Below are positions 6,955-15,418 of a stretch of 36,435 bases of DNA, piece by piece (positions within the stretch are counted from its first letter, which is position 1; each line of letters starts with the position of its first letter). Under the pieces are notes generated by a model. That model had not been told where the DNA came from. It was given only the letters and a program-made list of their open reading frames with translations, and did no database searches. The stretch is taken from positions 1-36,435 of IMG/VR virus record IMGVR_UViG_3300003873_000029; one strand, 5' to 3'. Both the position numbers and the translations under genes were made by a program. This DNA comes from a virus.

Positions 6955-7259
6955 TGCCCCCCATGTTGTGATTCTGATGCAGCCAATGCAACTTTGATAG
7001 ATGTTATGTCCTTACGCATTTCTTTCAGTTCAGTAAGCACGCGATAATTCTGTGTTTCACTTTGTGAATAGCGATTGCCTTCGCTTTGCACGTGTTGCTC
7101 GAATGCCTGCCAATGCAGGTCGACTTCACGCGTGATACTATTCATCCATGTGGTGAAACTAACCACGGCAATAAGTACAGATGCTATCGTTGCAATAGGT
7201 ACACGCTTATCAAGATGCCAATTATTTTCCATGCGCTCATCACCTGTGTAGTCTGTCAT
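6951..7259 (-). CDS. Small membrane protein, 102 aa
   Basis: After a polar start comes WHLDKRVPIATIASVLIAVV, a single transmembrane helix at about residues 20-40, followed by a coiled-coil-like tail. This layout recurs in small phage proteins near tail and lysis genes. ATG at 7259 overlaps the stop of the DUF1353 gene (ATGA); an in-frame start at 7283 is less likely. An accessory lysis or membrane-anchoring role is possible, but nothing in the sequence proves it. Confidence 0.65.
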   Translation of the reverse strand: MTDYTGDERMENNWHLDKRVPIATIASVLIAVVSFTTWMNSITREVDLHWQAFEQHVQSEGNRYSQSETQNYRVLTELKEMRKDITSIKVALAASESQHGGQ

Positions 7260-7636
7260 TTCACTTTCCTTTGCTTGTTCCACGCATGGAATCCGAAATA
7301 TTTCACTGCGTAATATAGTGCATCAACCTTCCACTGCTTAACCGTCAAACACTCGCACGCCTCTTTCAATATTGAGTCAGCCTGTGCTTTAGTCCATCCA
7401 AGATCAGGTGTACGATATAGATAATCATGGATCACAGCAGCTTTACCATAGTGGTCGAGGGGTGGAAGGATAGCCCATAGTACCGATGGCACAGATGCAA
7501 AGTCAGTCCGGAACCCTACGGGCACAGTGATAGCCTGGCTTGCATTCGTAATGTATGTGAACGGTGCATATATCTCCCGCTCACGAGGATTCTTGACGTG
7601 AATTTTGACGATTAGTGGTGTAGTGAAACTGCTCAT
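7256..7636 (-). CDS. DUF1353 family protein
   Basis: The 126-residue protein has the hallmark stretch GFRTDFASVPSVLWAILPP followed by YGKAAVIHDYLY, which defines DUF1353. Members are common in tail/lysis regions of phages, with unknown biochemical role; the conserved His-Asp pair has suggested a metal- or peptidase-like site to some, but that is unproven. It is expressed with the neighbouring membrane protein through a 4-bp overlap. Confidence 0.85.
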   Translation of the reverse strand: MSSFTTPLIVKIHVKNPREREIYAPFTYITNASQAITVPVGFRTDFASVPSVLWAILPPLDHYGKAAVIHDYLYRTPDLGWTKAQADSILKEACECLTVKQWKVDALYYAVKYFGFHAWNKQRKVK

Positions 7637-7658
7637 TTGGATGCCTCTGTTCTCATCA

Positions 7659-8288
7659 TCAGATCGTAACCGCGTTGATTGTCTTGACTGTCTTGGCCGC
7701 TGCTATGCCGGTTTTGGCTGTTTGTAATCGCGCAAACAAGTCGGCCTCTCGAGTTGCAATAGTGTCAGCAATAGCGTTCATGTTGGCCAGCGTGATCTGG
7801 TGTGTGCCATTCACAGTATCAAGCCAAACATCAGCACCTACCGGCGGCTTCCACCCGTTGTTCAGTCGATTTATGCATGCGTCAATTTTCATGCGTGATG
7901 ATGCATCGGCTTGAAAATCGGCTTTTAATAGTGATACTGTGATATTTGAATTCGATGACTTGGCATACGACGCAATAATTGCAGCCAATTTTGTAGCTCT
8001 CGCTGCCGCCAATGTCTCGCTCTTTGTTGGCACATAATCAGACCATGTTTTAGTTGTCTGGTCATAGACCTGCTTTGTCCCGTCGATAGCACGCTGCCAG
8101 ATCGCATCCGGTATCATCACCGCGGCCGCTGGTATTTTCGTAGTAGGATTCGGCACCATTGGGGCTTGCTTCATAGGCGCATTTTTCGGCGCTACAAATG
8201 CGGGGTCTGGAATGAGGCGTGCGCCATGAGTTTCGTCACTGTAAAAAGCAGTAGGTTGGTTGTTATTGTCTAAAGTTGCGTATTTCAT
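7659..8288 (-). CDS. DUF4376-like fibre-associated protein, 209 aa
   Basis: The N-terminus (MKYATLDNNNQPTAFYSDE) and the C-terminal half (ADVWLDTVNGTHQITLANMN to KTINAVTI) match the pattern of DUF4376 proteins found next to phage tail fibres. It lies one base downstream of the gp53-like fibre gene, as expected of a fibre partner or chaperone. An AGGAC site precedes ATG at 8288. Confidence 0.6.
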   Translation of the reverse strand: MKYATLDNNNQPTAFYSDETHGARLIPDPAFVAPKNAPMKQAPMVPNPTTKIPAAAVMIPDAIWQRAIDGTKQVYDQTTKTWSDYVPTKSETLAAARATKLAAIIASYAKSSNSNITVSLLKADFQADASSRMKIDACINRLNNGWKPPVGADVWLDTVNGTHQITLANMNAIADTIATREADLFARLQTAKTGIAAAKTVKTINAVTI

Positions 8289-8289
8289 T

Positions 8290-9270
8290 TTAATGTCCTA
8301 TTGCCATCCATCGATATTGTCTATTCGTAGTATCTGCGTTATGTATTGCAAAATAATTTTTGTGATAACTCGTAGGCGGTGCCGATGCAGAATATAGACT
8401 CCCGATCAGGCTCTCAGTTACCTGCGCATTTAAACAAGCATTTGGAAATGCTACAGGGAATGTAACACTTACTGTAGCACCAGTAGCCACGGCTACATCA
8501 CCTCCCCACTGCATAATCAAACCACTCGGCAATTTCTGATAACCGTTTGCACCTAGTGAAGCAGCGAAATCCGCGTCTTTGGTGATGCGCTCGAACGGAG
8601 TCCAAACACCACTAGAATCTGTACTCATGTACATTTGATTTGCTGTGTTGCCCGAACCAAAACTGCGCGCTGTTATCACGCGCCATTGATTGCTTGATAT
8701 GTCAGCAGAGTGCCGCTGCACGTCAATAAACCACCAGCCTACGGGCAAGCCGTTCTGTGCCGCTGCTAGGGAAACATCGTACTTGCCGTCTTCGAGCGCA
8801 TCGCTCCAAGTTTGTAGCGCGTAATCATTCGGCAAATGAGTTGATACACGCTGCAATCCTGCCGGCATTTGCGTGCGGAGAATCGGTGAGCTTGAATCTA
8901 GCAGTCTATTCCAGACTGCGGCGTTTGACGCGGGGTCTGTTGCTGTATTTGCTGTGATCGCTATGTATACGCCGCCGTTTCTGTTAGTCACAGCATCGGC
9001 GGGGTATTCCTGAGCAGAGTCCCACTCGGGCACGCCCATCTGATGGATGTATGCAATCAGTTGCGTCGCAGTGTACGCGACTGCATTAAAATCCTGTTTT
9101 GTCGGATTTCCGTTGACCGAGACAATACCCCATCCGCGCAAAAAACTTGCGCCGATGTTTGCGTCGAGAGTGTCGTTCTGCGTTATGCCGCCAAAAACTG
9201 TCCGCTCATTCGTTTGAGCAGCTGAGCCGAACGCCTTTAGGTCGCCCGTATATCGTAAAATCTTTGCCAT
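8290..9270 (-). CDS. Tail fibre with gp53-like C-terminal domain
   Basis: The 326-residue protein begins MAKILRYTGDLKAFGSAAQ, a segment typical of baseplate-attached fibres, and includes a short CBM-like stretch (WDSAQEYPADAVTNRNGGVY). Its end (GYQKLPSGLIMQWGGDVAV, then VSVTFPVAFPNACLNAQVT) is the gp53-like C-terminal fibre domain that binds host surface glycans. It follows the DUF2612 gene by one base. Together with 5158-6954 and 3907-4596 it gives the phage at least three candidate receptor-binding proteins. Confidence 0.82.
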   Translation of the reverse strand: MAKILRYTGDLKAFGSAAQTNERTVFGGITQNDTLDANIGASFLRGWGIVSVNGNPTKQDFNAVAYTATQLIAYIHQMGVPEWDSAQEYPADAVTNRNGGVYIAITANTATDPASNAAVWNRLLDSSSPILRTQMPAGLQRVSTHLPNDYALQTWSDALEDGKYDVSLAAAQNGLPVGWWFIDVQRHSADISSNQWRVITARSFGSGNTANQMYMSTDSSGVWTPFERITKDADFAASLGANGYQKLPSGLIMQWGGDVAVATGATVSVTFPVAFPNACLNAQVTESLIGSLYSASAPPTSYHKNYFAIHNADTTNRQYRWMAIGH

Positions 9271-9271
9271 A

Positions 9272-9991
9272 TCAAATCACCTTGCTTGCGAATATACCAC
9301 CTGTTGCTTGTGGGTCAAACTTGTCTGAAAAACCTCGAGCGCTGGGGCTGTCAGAAAAACCTAACGTTCCACCCGGCATCGCTTGTATGATACGGTCGAA
9401 TCGTACGCCCTGTGGCCTCGGAAGTAGCCCCAAACGCTGAACAGCTAACAGCAACTCGCTGCTATATGCAGGACTCACATAGAGACTCAACGCCATTGTG
9501 AACGCATCGACTACATACGCCTCTCCCTTGAAAATAGTTGATATCACTTCCTGAATAGATATTTCACTATCAGAAACCATATACGCTGATCCATTGTTAT
9601 ATGCGACCTTAACCTTGATAAAAAAACGATAAGCTGTGTCGTCTAGTTCTAAATCGGTTCGCGTCGGCTCGAACTTATCTTGAAACGGCGCGCTGAAATC
9701 TAATGTATTAAATTTGTCAGCGAATCCCTTGTCGTTCGGATTGTCAGCAAATCCAAACGCAACTTTCGCAATGATGGACGGGAGACGACGAGGCATGCCG
9801 ACGATGCGACCGATAATGTCAAGCCGATCGCCGGATGATGCGTCGATGTCGAACGCGTTACCGATTGACCTAAGTCCATCAATAATGGTTTCCCACATCG
9901 CCGACTTCATTTCGATCTCAGCACTCGACCGCGGCAGCCGCCAATATTGTTTGATCAATAATCCCGAATATGCGTTAGTGATGGCACTCAT
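9272..9991 (-). CDS. DUF2612 baseplate/tail protein
   Basis: The 239-residue protein shows the DUF2612 signature SSGDRLDIIGRIVGMPR at about residues 51-67. It follows baseplate J by a 4-bp overlap, the position of the P2 gpI-like protein that links the baseplate to the fibres. Two copies of a GF(A/S)D-x-P-x(3)-GF(A/S)DKF motif occur at about residues 84-98 and 212-226, an internal duplication that may contact fibres. Confidence 0.8.
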   Translation of the reverse strand: MSAITNAYSGLLIKQYWRLPRSSAEIEMKSAMWETIIDGLRSIGNAFDIDASSGDRLDIIGRIVGMPRRLPSIIAKVAFGFADNPNDKGFADKFNTLDFSAPFQDKFEPTRTDLELDDTAYRFFIKVKVAYNNGSAYMVSDSEISIQEVISTIFKGEAYVVDAFTMALSLYVSPAYSSELLLAVQRLGLLPRPQGVRFDRIIQAMPGGTLGFSDSPSARGFSDKFDPQATGGIFASKVI

Positions 9992-11160
9992 GGGATTTCA
10001 GTCACAGTTATATTAGCCGGAGAAATTATGAATACTTCACCGGGGCCGGGCGCTATAATATCAGTTACAAATGTTAGATTGTCGTTACTGATCGACAGCA
10101 ATGTAGCTGTGAAGTTATTACCAACGCCATAGACCGTAGCATAAAGATTGCTTGCGCGTGCTATCTCGCTAATGCTGTATGATTTCGCTGCAAGCGCGTT
10201 CTTAATGCCAACAATATCAACAACAGCGCCGCCGATAGGCTGCACAGTCAACGTGACATAAATCGGCACTGATACGGGTCTATCAAATGCCATGTTATGT
10301 AGATAGCTGAATGTTGTCAGGTCTGGCTTTGTCAATGTTTCTGTGTAAGTGCCTGTGACCGCGCCTTTTACGCTCACGCCTGCTGTTCGATTCTTCGCAA
10401 TCGTCCGAATGATGTCTGCAACATCACCACCCTCAACCACGCACCAAATTGAATGAGGGTTCATAGATAATGTTGCATCAAATGCATCGGTATTATTCTC
10501 GTAAACCTGCAAATCTGTCACGCCAATCTGATTCGCTAATGCTGTATACAATCCGCCCACTGTTGTTAGTGCGCGTGAAGATAGCGACTTATTGCGTCGA
10601 ATTCTTAAGGCTTCGTCAGTCTCTTCATCTTTACCAGCAATCGCGGCGAGTGGATTGGTAACTGATACAACGCCAATGATGATCGTATCTTGAATAGTTA
10701 CCGTTGATGCATCTGCTGATACATTACCAAAATTTTGCGCGAATAACGTGATCGACGTTGTGCCTGCTAAGAGCGTCGAAACGCTATCAGTAACCCATTT
10801 TTGACCGAGACTGTCAGACACAGTGTAGCCAATCGGTATCCGTACAGTTCTATCGGTCGCAATGTTAACATCAACTTGCGAGCGCGTAGGCACGCCGCGC
10901 GAAATACCCGCGAGCTTGATTATCTTATTAAGACCTTCGCCCGTAGAAAAATCAGGGTCTAGCTGATTATAAAGGTTCAATGCGTACGTCTGGACGTCAA
11001 GTCGCGCTTTTGCTTCGATCCCGATTCTCTGTCCGTCCGGACTGTCCGGAGCTGTGTTAATATCAGATCCGTATGCAGACCGATAACCTGCCACCAGTTC
11101 GTCATAGATTTCCTGATATGTCTGAATTGTTAAGCCGTTTGGCGTTAATGTAAAGCTCAT
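9988..11160 (-). CDS. Baseplate J-like protein
   Basis: The 390-residue length and motifs (GLTIQTYQEIYDELVAGYRS, SPDGQRIGIEAKARLDV, GKDEETDEALRIRRNKSLS) are those of the baseplate wedge J family (P2 gpJ, Mu gp47, T4 gp6). It polymerises into the ring around the hub that triggers sheath contraction. ATGA overlaps join it to genes on both sides. Confidence 0.95.
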   Translation of the reverse strand: MSFTLTPNGLTIQTYQEIYDELVAGYRSAYGSDINTAPDSPDGQRIGIEAKARLDVQTYALNLYNQLDPDFSTGEGLNKIIKLAGISRGVPTRSQVDVNIATDRTVRIPIGYTVSDSLGQKWVTDSVSTLLAGTTSITLFAQNFGNVSADASTVTIQDTIIIGVVSVTNPLAAIAGKDEETDEALRIRRNKSLSSRALTTVGGLYTALANQIGVTDLQVYENNTDAFDATLSMNPHSIWCVVEGGDVADIIRTIAKNRTAGVSVKGAVTGTYTETLTKPDLTTFSYLHNMAFDRPVSVPIYVTLTVQPIGGAVVDIVGIKNALAAKSYSISEIARASNLYATVYGVGNNFTATLLSISNDNLTFVTDIIAPGPGEVFIISPANITVTEIP

Positions 11161-11516
11161 ATTCTCACGCTCACTTTTTGTTCAATTCGTTGATCATAAA
11201 TATCAATAACTATCGCGTCAATGCTCGCTACGCGATTAGAATCGACAGAATTTAATCGCAATAATTCGATTGAGCGTACTCCAGTCGTGTTCAAAATCGT
11301 TTTTTCAATTTCAGCCAGAATTTGCTGTTCTGTTCCTCTCGTTCCGAGTAATTTTATCCACGGTATACCATGCCCGATATCTGCAAACCAATCATCAGTG
11401 AAAGAACGTAACCTAGTAACAACGCTTTGACCGATTGCTTCGGACTTAGTCGCGTAATTTGCGTGCCCGTTTCCGAAAGTCCAGTCGCCGTTTTTATCAA
11501 TTCGCGATACTATCAT
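11157..11516 (-). CDS. Baseplate wedge protein, gp25/gp46-like
   Basis: The 119-residue protein contains FADIGHGIPWIKLLG and a following EIEKTILNTTGV(R)SIE helix, as in Mu gp46 and related small wedge proteins that nucleate sheath assembly. It sits between the spike and baseplate J genes, the usual order. Overlaps of 4 bp occur at both ends. Confidence 0.85.
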   Translation of the reverse strand: MIVSRIDKNGDWTFGNGHANYATKSEAIGQSVVTRLRSFTDDWFADIGHGIPWIKLLGTRGTEQQILAEIEKTILNTTGVRSIELLRLNSVDSNRVASIDAIVIDIYDQRIEQKVSVRI

Positions 11517-12100
11517 TGCGCTGTGCCTGTTAATCCGCCACCCGGCTGTACGCCACCATGCACATGTGTGCCGAATGAAATCCCGTTAATGACTAGATTC
11601 CCTGTGATTGTAACATCACCTGTATGATTTGTTGTGCCTGTATGTGTTATGTTCCCGTCAATCTGCATGGCCCCGGTTTGGTGAGTATTCCCTTTTCGCT
11701 CTACGACCGTCGGTATGTTTATTGCCGATGCCAACGGATTTACGCCGACGATAGCAATACCATCACTATAATCATGCATCCTCAACTCAATCGGGGTTTT
11801 GTTATCTTGTCCTGCGTACCATTTGTCAAATGCGCGCTCAGTGAATATTAGTAAGCAATAATCGCCCACCGCAATAGGATACGCTGTATGACTTCCGCCG
11901 CCCTGCATGAACAATACTGGCACTTCCACGAACTCAGGCAAATCAATCTTTGCACCATTCACCAGTCGGCTGGTCACCGGCTTACAGTCGATAGTTGACG
12001 CATTAACCCGGGTCACTTTAGCGATAGTCGCAGTGTGCAAATTAGCTAGCGCCGAATCAATAGCGATCATTAATGTGTCGAGTAGCTGTTTAGTTTTCAT
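11513..12100 (-). CDS. Baseplate spike, gp138 N-terminal domain type
   Basis: The OB-like N-terminal domain (ATIAKVTRVNASTIDCKPV to VAVGDYCLLIF-like) matches the gp138/gpV spike family. The C-terminal region has beta-helix repeats (THTGTTNHTGDVTITGN) and ends in GTHVHGGVQPGG, the HxH motif that holds an iron ion at the tip of membrane-piercing spikes. ATG at 12100 overlaps the hub stop (TGATG) and has AAGGTGA upstream; a TTG at 12103 is an in-frame alternative. Confidence 0.88.
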   Translation of the reverse strand: MKTKQLLDTLMIAIDSALANLHTATIAKVTRVNASTIDCKPVTSRLVNGAKIDLPEFVEVPVLFMQGGGSHTAYPIAVGDYCLLIFTERAFDKWYAGQDNKTPIELRMHDYSDGIAIVGVNPLASAINIPTVVERKGNTHQTGAMQIDGNITHTGTTNHTGDVTITGNLVINGISFGTHVHGGVQPGGGLTGTAQ

Positions 12101-12939
12101 CAAATCACCTTATAATTTTGCGCCAACATGGCAGTCATAGATTGCTTCCAGTCCGCGCCATAATTGTCACCGTTATATACTGCCGTCTCGATTTTGTAAA
12201 CTCCATTATATCGCGGAGATAAATGACTATTCACTTCACATAGTCCTCCAATCCGCAGTGCTGGATTTAGCAGCGTATCAAATGTGAGCTGCGACATTTG
12301 TCTCGCTGGTGTATTGACGAGTCCAGTTTCAGCCGAAACAACCGGGATAAAGCTGCTCGTCACCTCGTGTTTTTTGATAATGTAAAGTTTGCCATCGTCA
12401 ATATACCAAGTTTCCCCTTCATTCATTAAATCGCTAATCAGATTCGTGCTGGCGCCGACCAACACACGCGGACGAATTAGGGGGGGCTGGTGAGTAAATT
12501 TTCCTTTTGTTGTGTTGGGCATATCTGACAATATGGCATCTAACGCGATGTTCTTACCTTTTACCGTCCGACTTGTGAAACTGTTCAAATGGTCGAATAG
12601 CCCATCTATGCACTCAATTTGACTCACCAGATCCGCGCCCTCCCGGGTGTTCTCGCCGCGATGTATTGTGCCGGTGAATAACAACTTTAGCTGACCGTCA
12701 TATCCAACGCTGAACGATACCGGTACACGTTTGTTTTGGTTCTGCGCGTCTTTAGCAATAGCCAATCTGCTCGACTGCTTTAGATTATAGATTTTGATTG
12801 TCAGCTTATTTAATCCGCCCATAATGGATTTACTCGCAGAAAATGACACGCGCAAGGGTGGCACAACCTCAACTTTTTGAGCATTGCTAACCTGTATCGT
12901 TAGTTTGTAGTCTCTATTAAATCGGGACAGGCGCTGCAC
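12100..12939 (-). CDS. Baseplate hub protein (gp44/gp27-like)
   Basis: The 279-residue protein lies between the plug-like protein and the spike, the place of the hub. Segments such as SASKSIMGGLNKLTIKIYNL and LVGASTNLISDLMNEGETWYI resemble phage hub proteins (Mu gpP / T4 gp27 superfamily). GTG at 12939 is chosen because GGAGG sits 6 nt upstream; the in-frame ATG at 12966 overlaps the upstream gene by 50 bp and lacks a comparable site. Confidence 0.75.
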   Translation of the reverse strand: MQRLSRFNRDYKLTIQVSNAQKVEVVPPLRVSFSASKSIMGGLNKLTIKIYNLKQSSRLAIAKDAQNQNKRVPVSFSVGYDGQLKLLFTGTIHRGENTREGADLVSQIECIDGLFDHLNSFTSRTVKGKNIALDAILSDMPNTTKGKFTHQPPLIRPRVLVGASTNLISDLMNEGETWYIDDGKLYIIKKHEVTSSFIPVVSAETGLVNTPARQMSQLTFDTLLNPALRIGGLCEVNSHLSPRYNGVYKIETAVYNGDNYGADWKQSMTAMLAQNYKVI

Positions 12940-13246
12940 GTATAACCTCCATGTCCGATGTCTCAAGCATAAATAACTTGCATCTGCCGGTCTTAAAGTC
13001 GTTCAGATTGAATGGGTCTATCACATCGCTCGATACGTAAAAATCGAAGGGCAGATTTCTTGACCGAATATGCAACACGCCGGCACTTAATTTTATGCCG
13101 TTTACGATCTTGCCTTTATACTCAACATCAAAACACCACATCCGTACAGTCGGATAAAATCTCAGCGTAAGGATTACTTCTGACTCGTGAAACATAATGA
13201 TATGCCGCTGGTGAGCCTCATTCGTTATATTCTCAATTTGTATCAT
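12917..13246 (-). CDS. Baseplate plug-like protein, 109 aa
   Basis: The pattern LTLRFYPTVRMWCFDVEYKG followed by a GIKLSAGVLHIR strand and a DPFNLNDF segment resembles the small beta-rich plug proteins of contractile baseplates (cyanophage Pam3 gp18-like). It precedes the hub gene. The assignment rests on this pattern and gene order only. Confidence 0.6.
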   Translation of the reverse strand: MIQIENITNEAHQRHIIMFHESEVILTLRFYPTVRMWCFDVEYKGKIVNGIKLSAGVLHIRSRNLPFDFYVSSDVIDPFNLNDFKTGRCKLFMLETSDMEVIRAAPVPI

Positions 13247-13250
13247 TTTC

Positions 13251-14006
13251 CTACCACGAGCTCATGATTTGTGATGCTAATGACGCCGGGACTTTTTTTC
13301 CGTGTTGAGCGCCTTTATCTTTTTTCGTCTCAAGCTGACCACCCGTCCCCGCCGATGGTTTTTTAGCAGCAACATTAGCATAGATCAGCTCTGCAAATTG
13401 CATCTTTTCGGCTTCGATTGTAAACGACGTCGAGTTATCCTGGTTGTCTGTCGATAACGTGAACGATGTGATCCGCATATTTGTCCGTTGTCGATACGGC
13501 ATGTCAATATCTATCAACTGACGGCCTAGATGTGCTGCCTCCATATAATCGACAAACTTGTTTTGGTTGCTTTTCCTCGCATCGTGATTCCCGAACATGT
13601 CGAGCAGTTGGCGCCCTTTCCCGATCATGTTATCCAGAGCGTGCACTGCGTCGAGTGCCGTATTTGCGTATTCAGCAACTTTCGATAGCTGGCTTTGAGT
13701 CGCAGCTGGTGCAAACAGGCTTGTAAAATTCCCAATCTCTGCCGACTTTGTCTGCAGTTGCCGAATCAACGGCGACGCTCGTACGTGTACGTCGCTGACG
13801 TCACCTTCGATTGAAATTCTCAGCGGTTTCAGTATGATATGATCATTTACAACACTGCCGTCCTCGAGTGGCGTTGCTGGTATTTCAGACTCGAAATGAG
13901 TTGAGTCATTGACCCGCACGAAAGCGGTGAAGCCTCCAATTCCGATCTCCGACTTCGGTACATCAGATATCTTGGAGCTCAGGAAATCAGAGACGAGTCC
14001 CATCAT
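13251..14006 (-). CDS. Baseplate/distal tail protein (Dit-like N-terminal domain), 251 aa
   Basis: The N-terminal part (GIGGFTAFVRVNDSTHFESEIP then KPLRISIEGDVSD) resembles the Dit-like domain of myovirus tail proteins just after the tape measure. The middle is helical, and YRQRTNMRITSFTLSTDNQD is a conserved-looking strand pair. It joins the tube end to the hub by position. Two ATGs, 14006 and 14003, follow a GGGGGG tract; both overlap the tape-measure stop. Confidence 0.7.
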   Translation of the reverse strand: MMGLVSDFLSSKISDVPKSEIGIGGFTAFVRVNDSTHFESEIPATPLEDGSVVNDHIILKPLRISIEGDVSDVHVRASPLIRQLQTKSAEIGNFTSLFAPAATQSQLSKVAEYANTALDAVHALDNMIGKGRQLLDMFGNHDARKSNQNKFVDYMEAAHLGRQLIDIDMPYRQRTNMRITSFTLSTDNQDNSTSFTIEAEKMQFAELIYANVAAKKPSAGTGGQLETKKDKGAQHGKKVPASLASQIMSSW

Positions 14007-15418
14007 CGACCCCCCGCTGAGAGCTGAATGTTAGCGTTGTCTAGCTGATGATTTAAGGCGCTGTCAACAGCCCGCCCTGTTCCCTCAGGGTCGTTTGTTT
14101 TTATCGTGATAGTGTTGTTCTGAACGACTTGCCTGTTGTCAGTCGTTTGTGAGTGTGAGCCGTTGGGCGCATGATACGTCATTAACGTCTGCGGGACGGC
14201 AGACGTCAACGTCTGAGATACAGCAGATGGAGATACATCAGACGTCAAATCAGCAGCGCCGAAATGAAACATTCCTGCTAATTTCTGGCCGCCGGAAATC
14301 ATCCATCCGCCTATTTTTCCGAGCATAGCCCACACTTTTTCCAAGCTATGAAATAGAACCATTACAACGTCCTTCATGACCTTGAATCCCGCAGTCGCGT
14401 CATTGACGATACTGCGCCCGGTCATGGCGTGATAAAAACCTGCGATGACCGACTTGCCGCCCTTAAAGGCCGTTATCAAATCATCGACAACTAAATACAG
14501 AGCTACTAATGCCCCAACGACCGCAGTTTTCCGAATCATAACAAGAGCGCCAGCCCATCCTAATGTCGCGATCTTCAGACCGATCATAGCAACTGATATT
14601 GCCGCAATTGCAGGAAGCATTCGTCTGAGTGACTGAATAAGTATGCTTACCCATTTTATCGCAAACTTGACGCCACCGATTATCCATCCTTTGTTTGCGA
14701 CCAGCAGATCGGTAAACGCGTCAGACATGCGGCGCATATCTGGCGCTGCGCCTACAGCGATGAGCTGCCGAAACGAATCAAGGCTGAATCGCATAGAGTT
14801 TACTGATTTCGTGTAGTCGGTGGCTAAAACGATCTGCTTTTTAGTTAATATGCCGAGTTTTTTTGCTTTGTCTCTGAGACCGTCAATCGCTGAACCTGTC
14901 TTATTAAGCAGCTGCAACAGACTCGAGTCTATGCCTAACGCCGACGCGAAATGCTCCTGCTCCGCCATGCTCAGGTGCAGCGCTTTGAACCGCCTGCCGA
15001 CTTCCAGTAGAATTCTGTCGGCAGACTTTACGTGCCCGTTTGCATCACGCACAGATATTCCGAGCCGCGAAAAATCGTCGCTACCATCTTGTGCTGCCCG
15101 ACCGATTGCGGACGACAGCCCCTTAAGACTGTTTTCCATCGCAGCTGTTGTGCTTTGGGACTGCGTAGCAGCATAAGACAGCTCTTGGATAGCTTTGACG
15201 CTCACTCCTGTTTGAGTGCTTAATGCGCCGAGTGAATCTGTGCCCTTCAGCACGCCATCAGCCCAAAACGTGAATGCCGCAGCCGCTGCATTCATACCGA
15301 CTAGCATTCCTCCGAGGAGCTTTATCGAGCTACCCAGTGTGGCGTTATAATCAGACAACGGTTTTGTCGATCCGGAAAAGCTGAACTTAGTCACAAGATT
15401 GTTTACGACTTGACCCAT
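14003..15418 (-). CDS. Tail tape measure protein
   Basis: The 471-residue protein is Ala-rich, helical and has hydrophobic segments (MLPAIAAISVAMIGLKIATL, VVGALVALYLVVDDLI), as expected of a tape measure that sets tail length and aids DNA passage. The N-terminal half (TDSLGALSTQTGVSVKAIQE to ALGIDSSLL) is typical of the family. By the known length rule it would give a short-to-medium tail of about 70 nm. GGAGG precedes the ATG, which directly abuts the stop of the frameshift ORF. Confidence 0.9.
   Translation of the reverse strand: MGQVVNNLVTKFSFSGSTKPLSDYNATLGSSIKLLGGMLVGMNAAAAAFTFWADGVLKGTDSLGALSTQTGVSVKAIQELSYAATQSQSTTAAMENSLKGLSSAIGRAAQDGSDDFSRLGISVRDANGHVKSADRILLEVGRRFKALHLSMAEQEHFASALGIDSSLLQLLNKTGSAIDGLRDKAKKLGILTKKQIVLATDYTKSVNSMRFSLDSFRQLIAVGAAPDMRRMSDAFTDLLVANKGWIIGGVKFAIKWVSILIQSLRRMLPAIAAISVAMIGLKIATLGWAGALVMIRKTAVVGALVALYLVVDDLITAFKGGKSVIAGFYHAMTGRSIVNDATAGFKVMKDVVMVLFHSLEKVWAMLGKIGGWMISGGQKLAGMFHFGAADLTSDVSPSAVSQTLTSAVPQTLMTYHAPNGSHSQTTDNRQVVQNNTITIKTNDPEGTGRAVDSALNHQLDNANIQLSAGGR

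Noticed and set aside
3907-9270. Diversity-generating retroelement acting on the fibres
   Set aside because: No reverse transcriptase and no template/variable repeat pair was seen.
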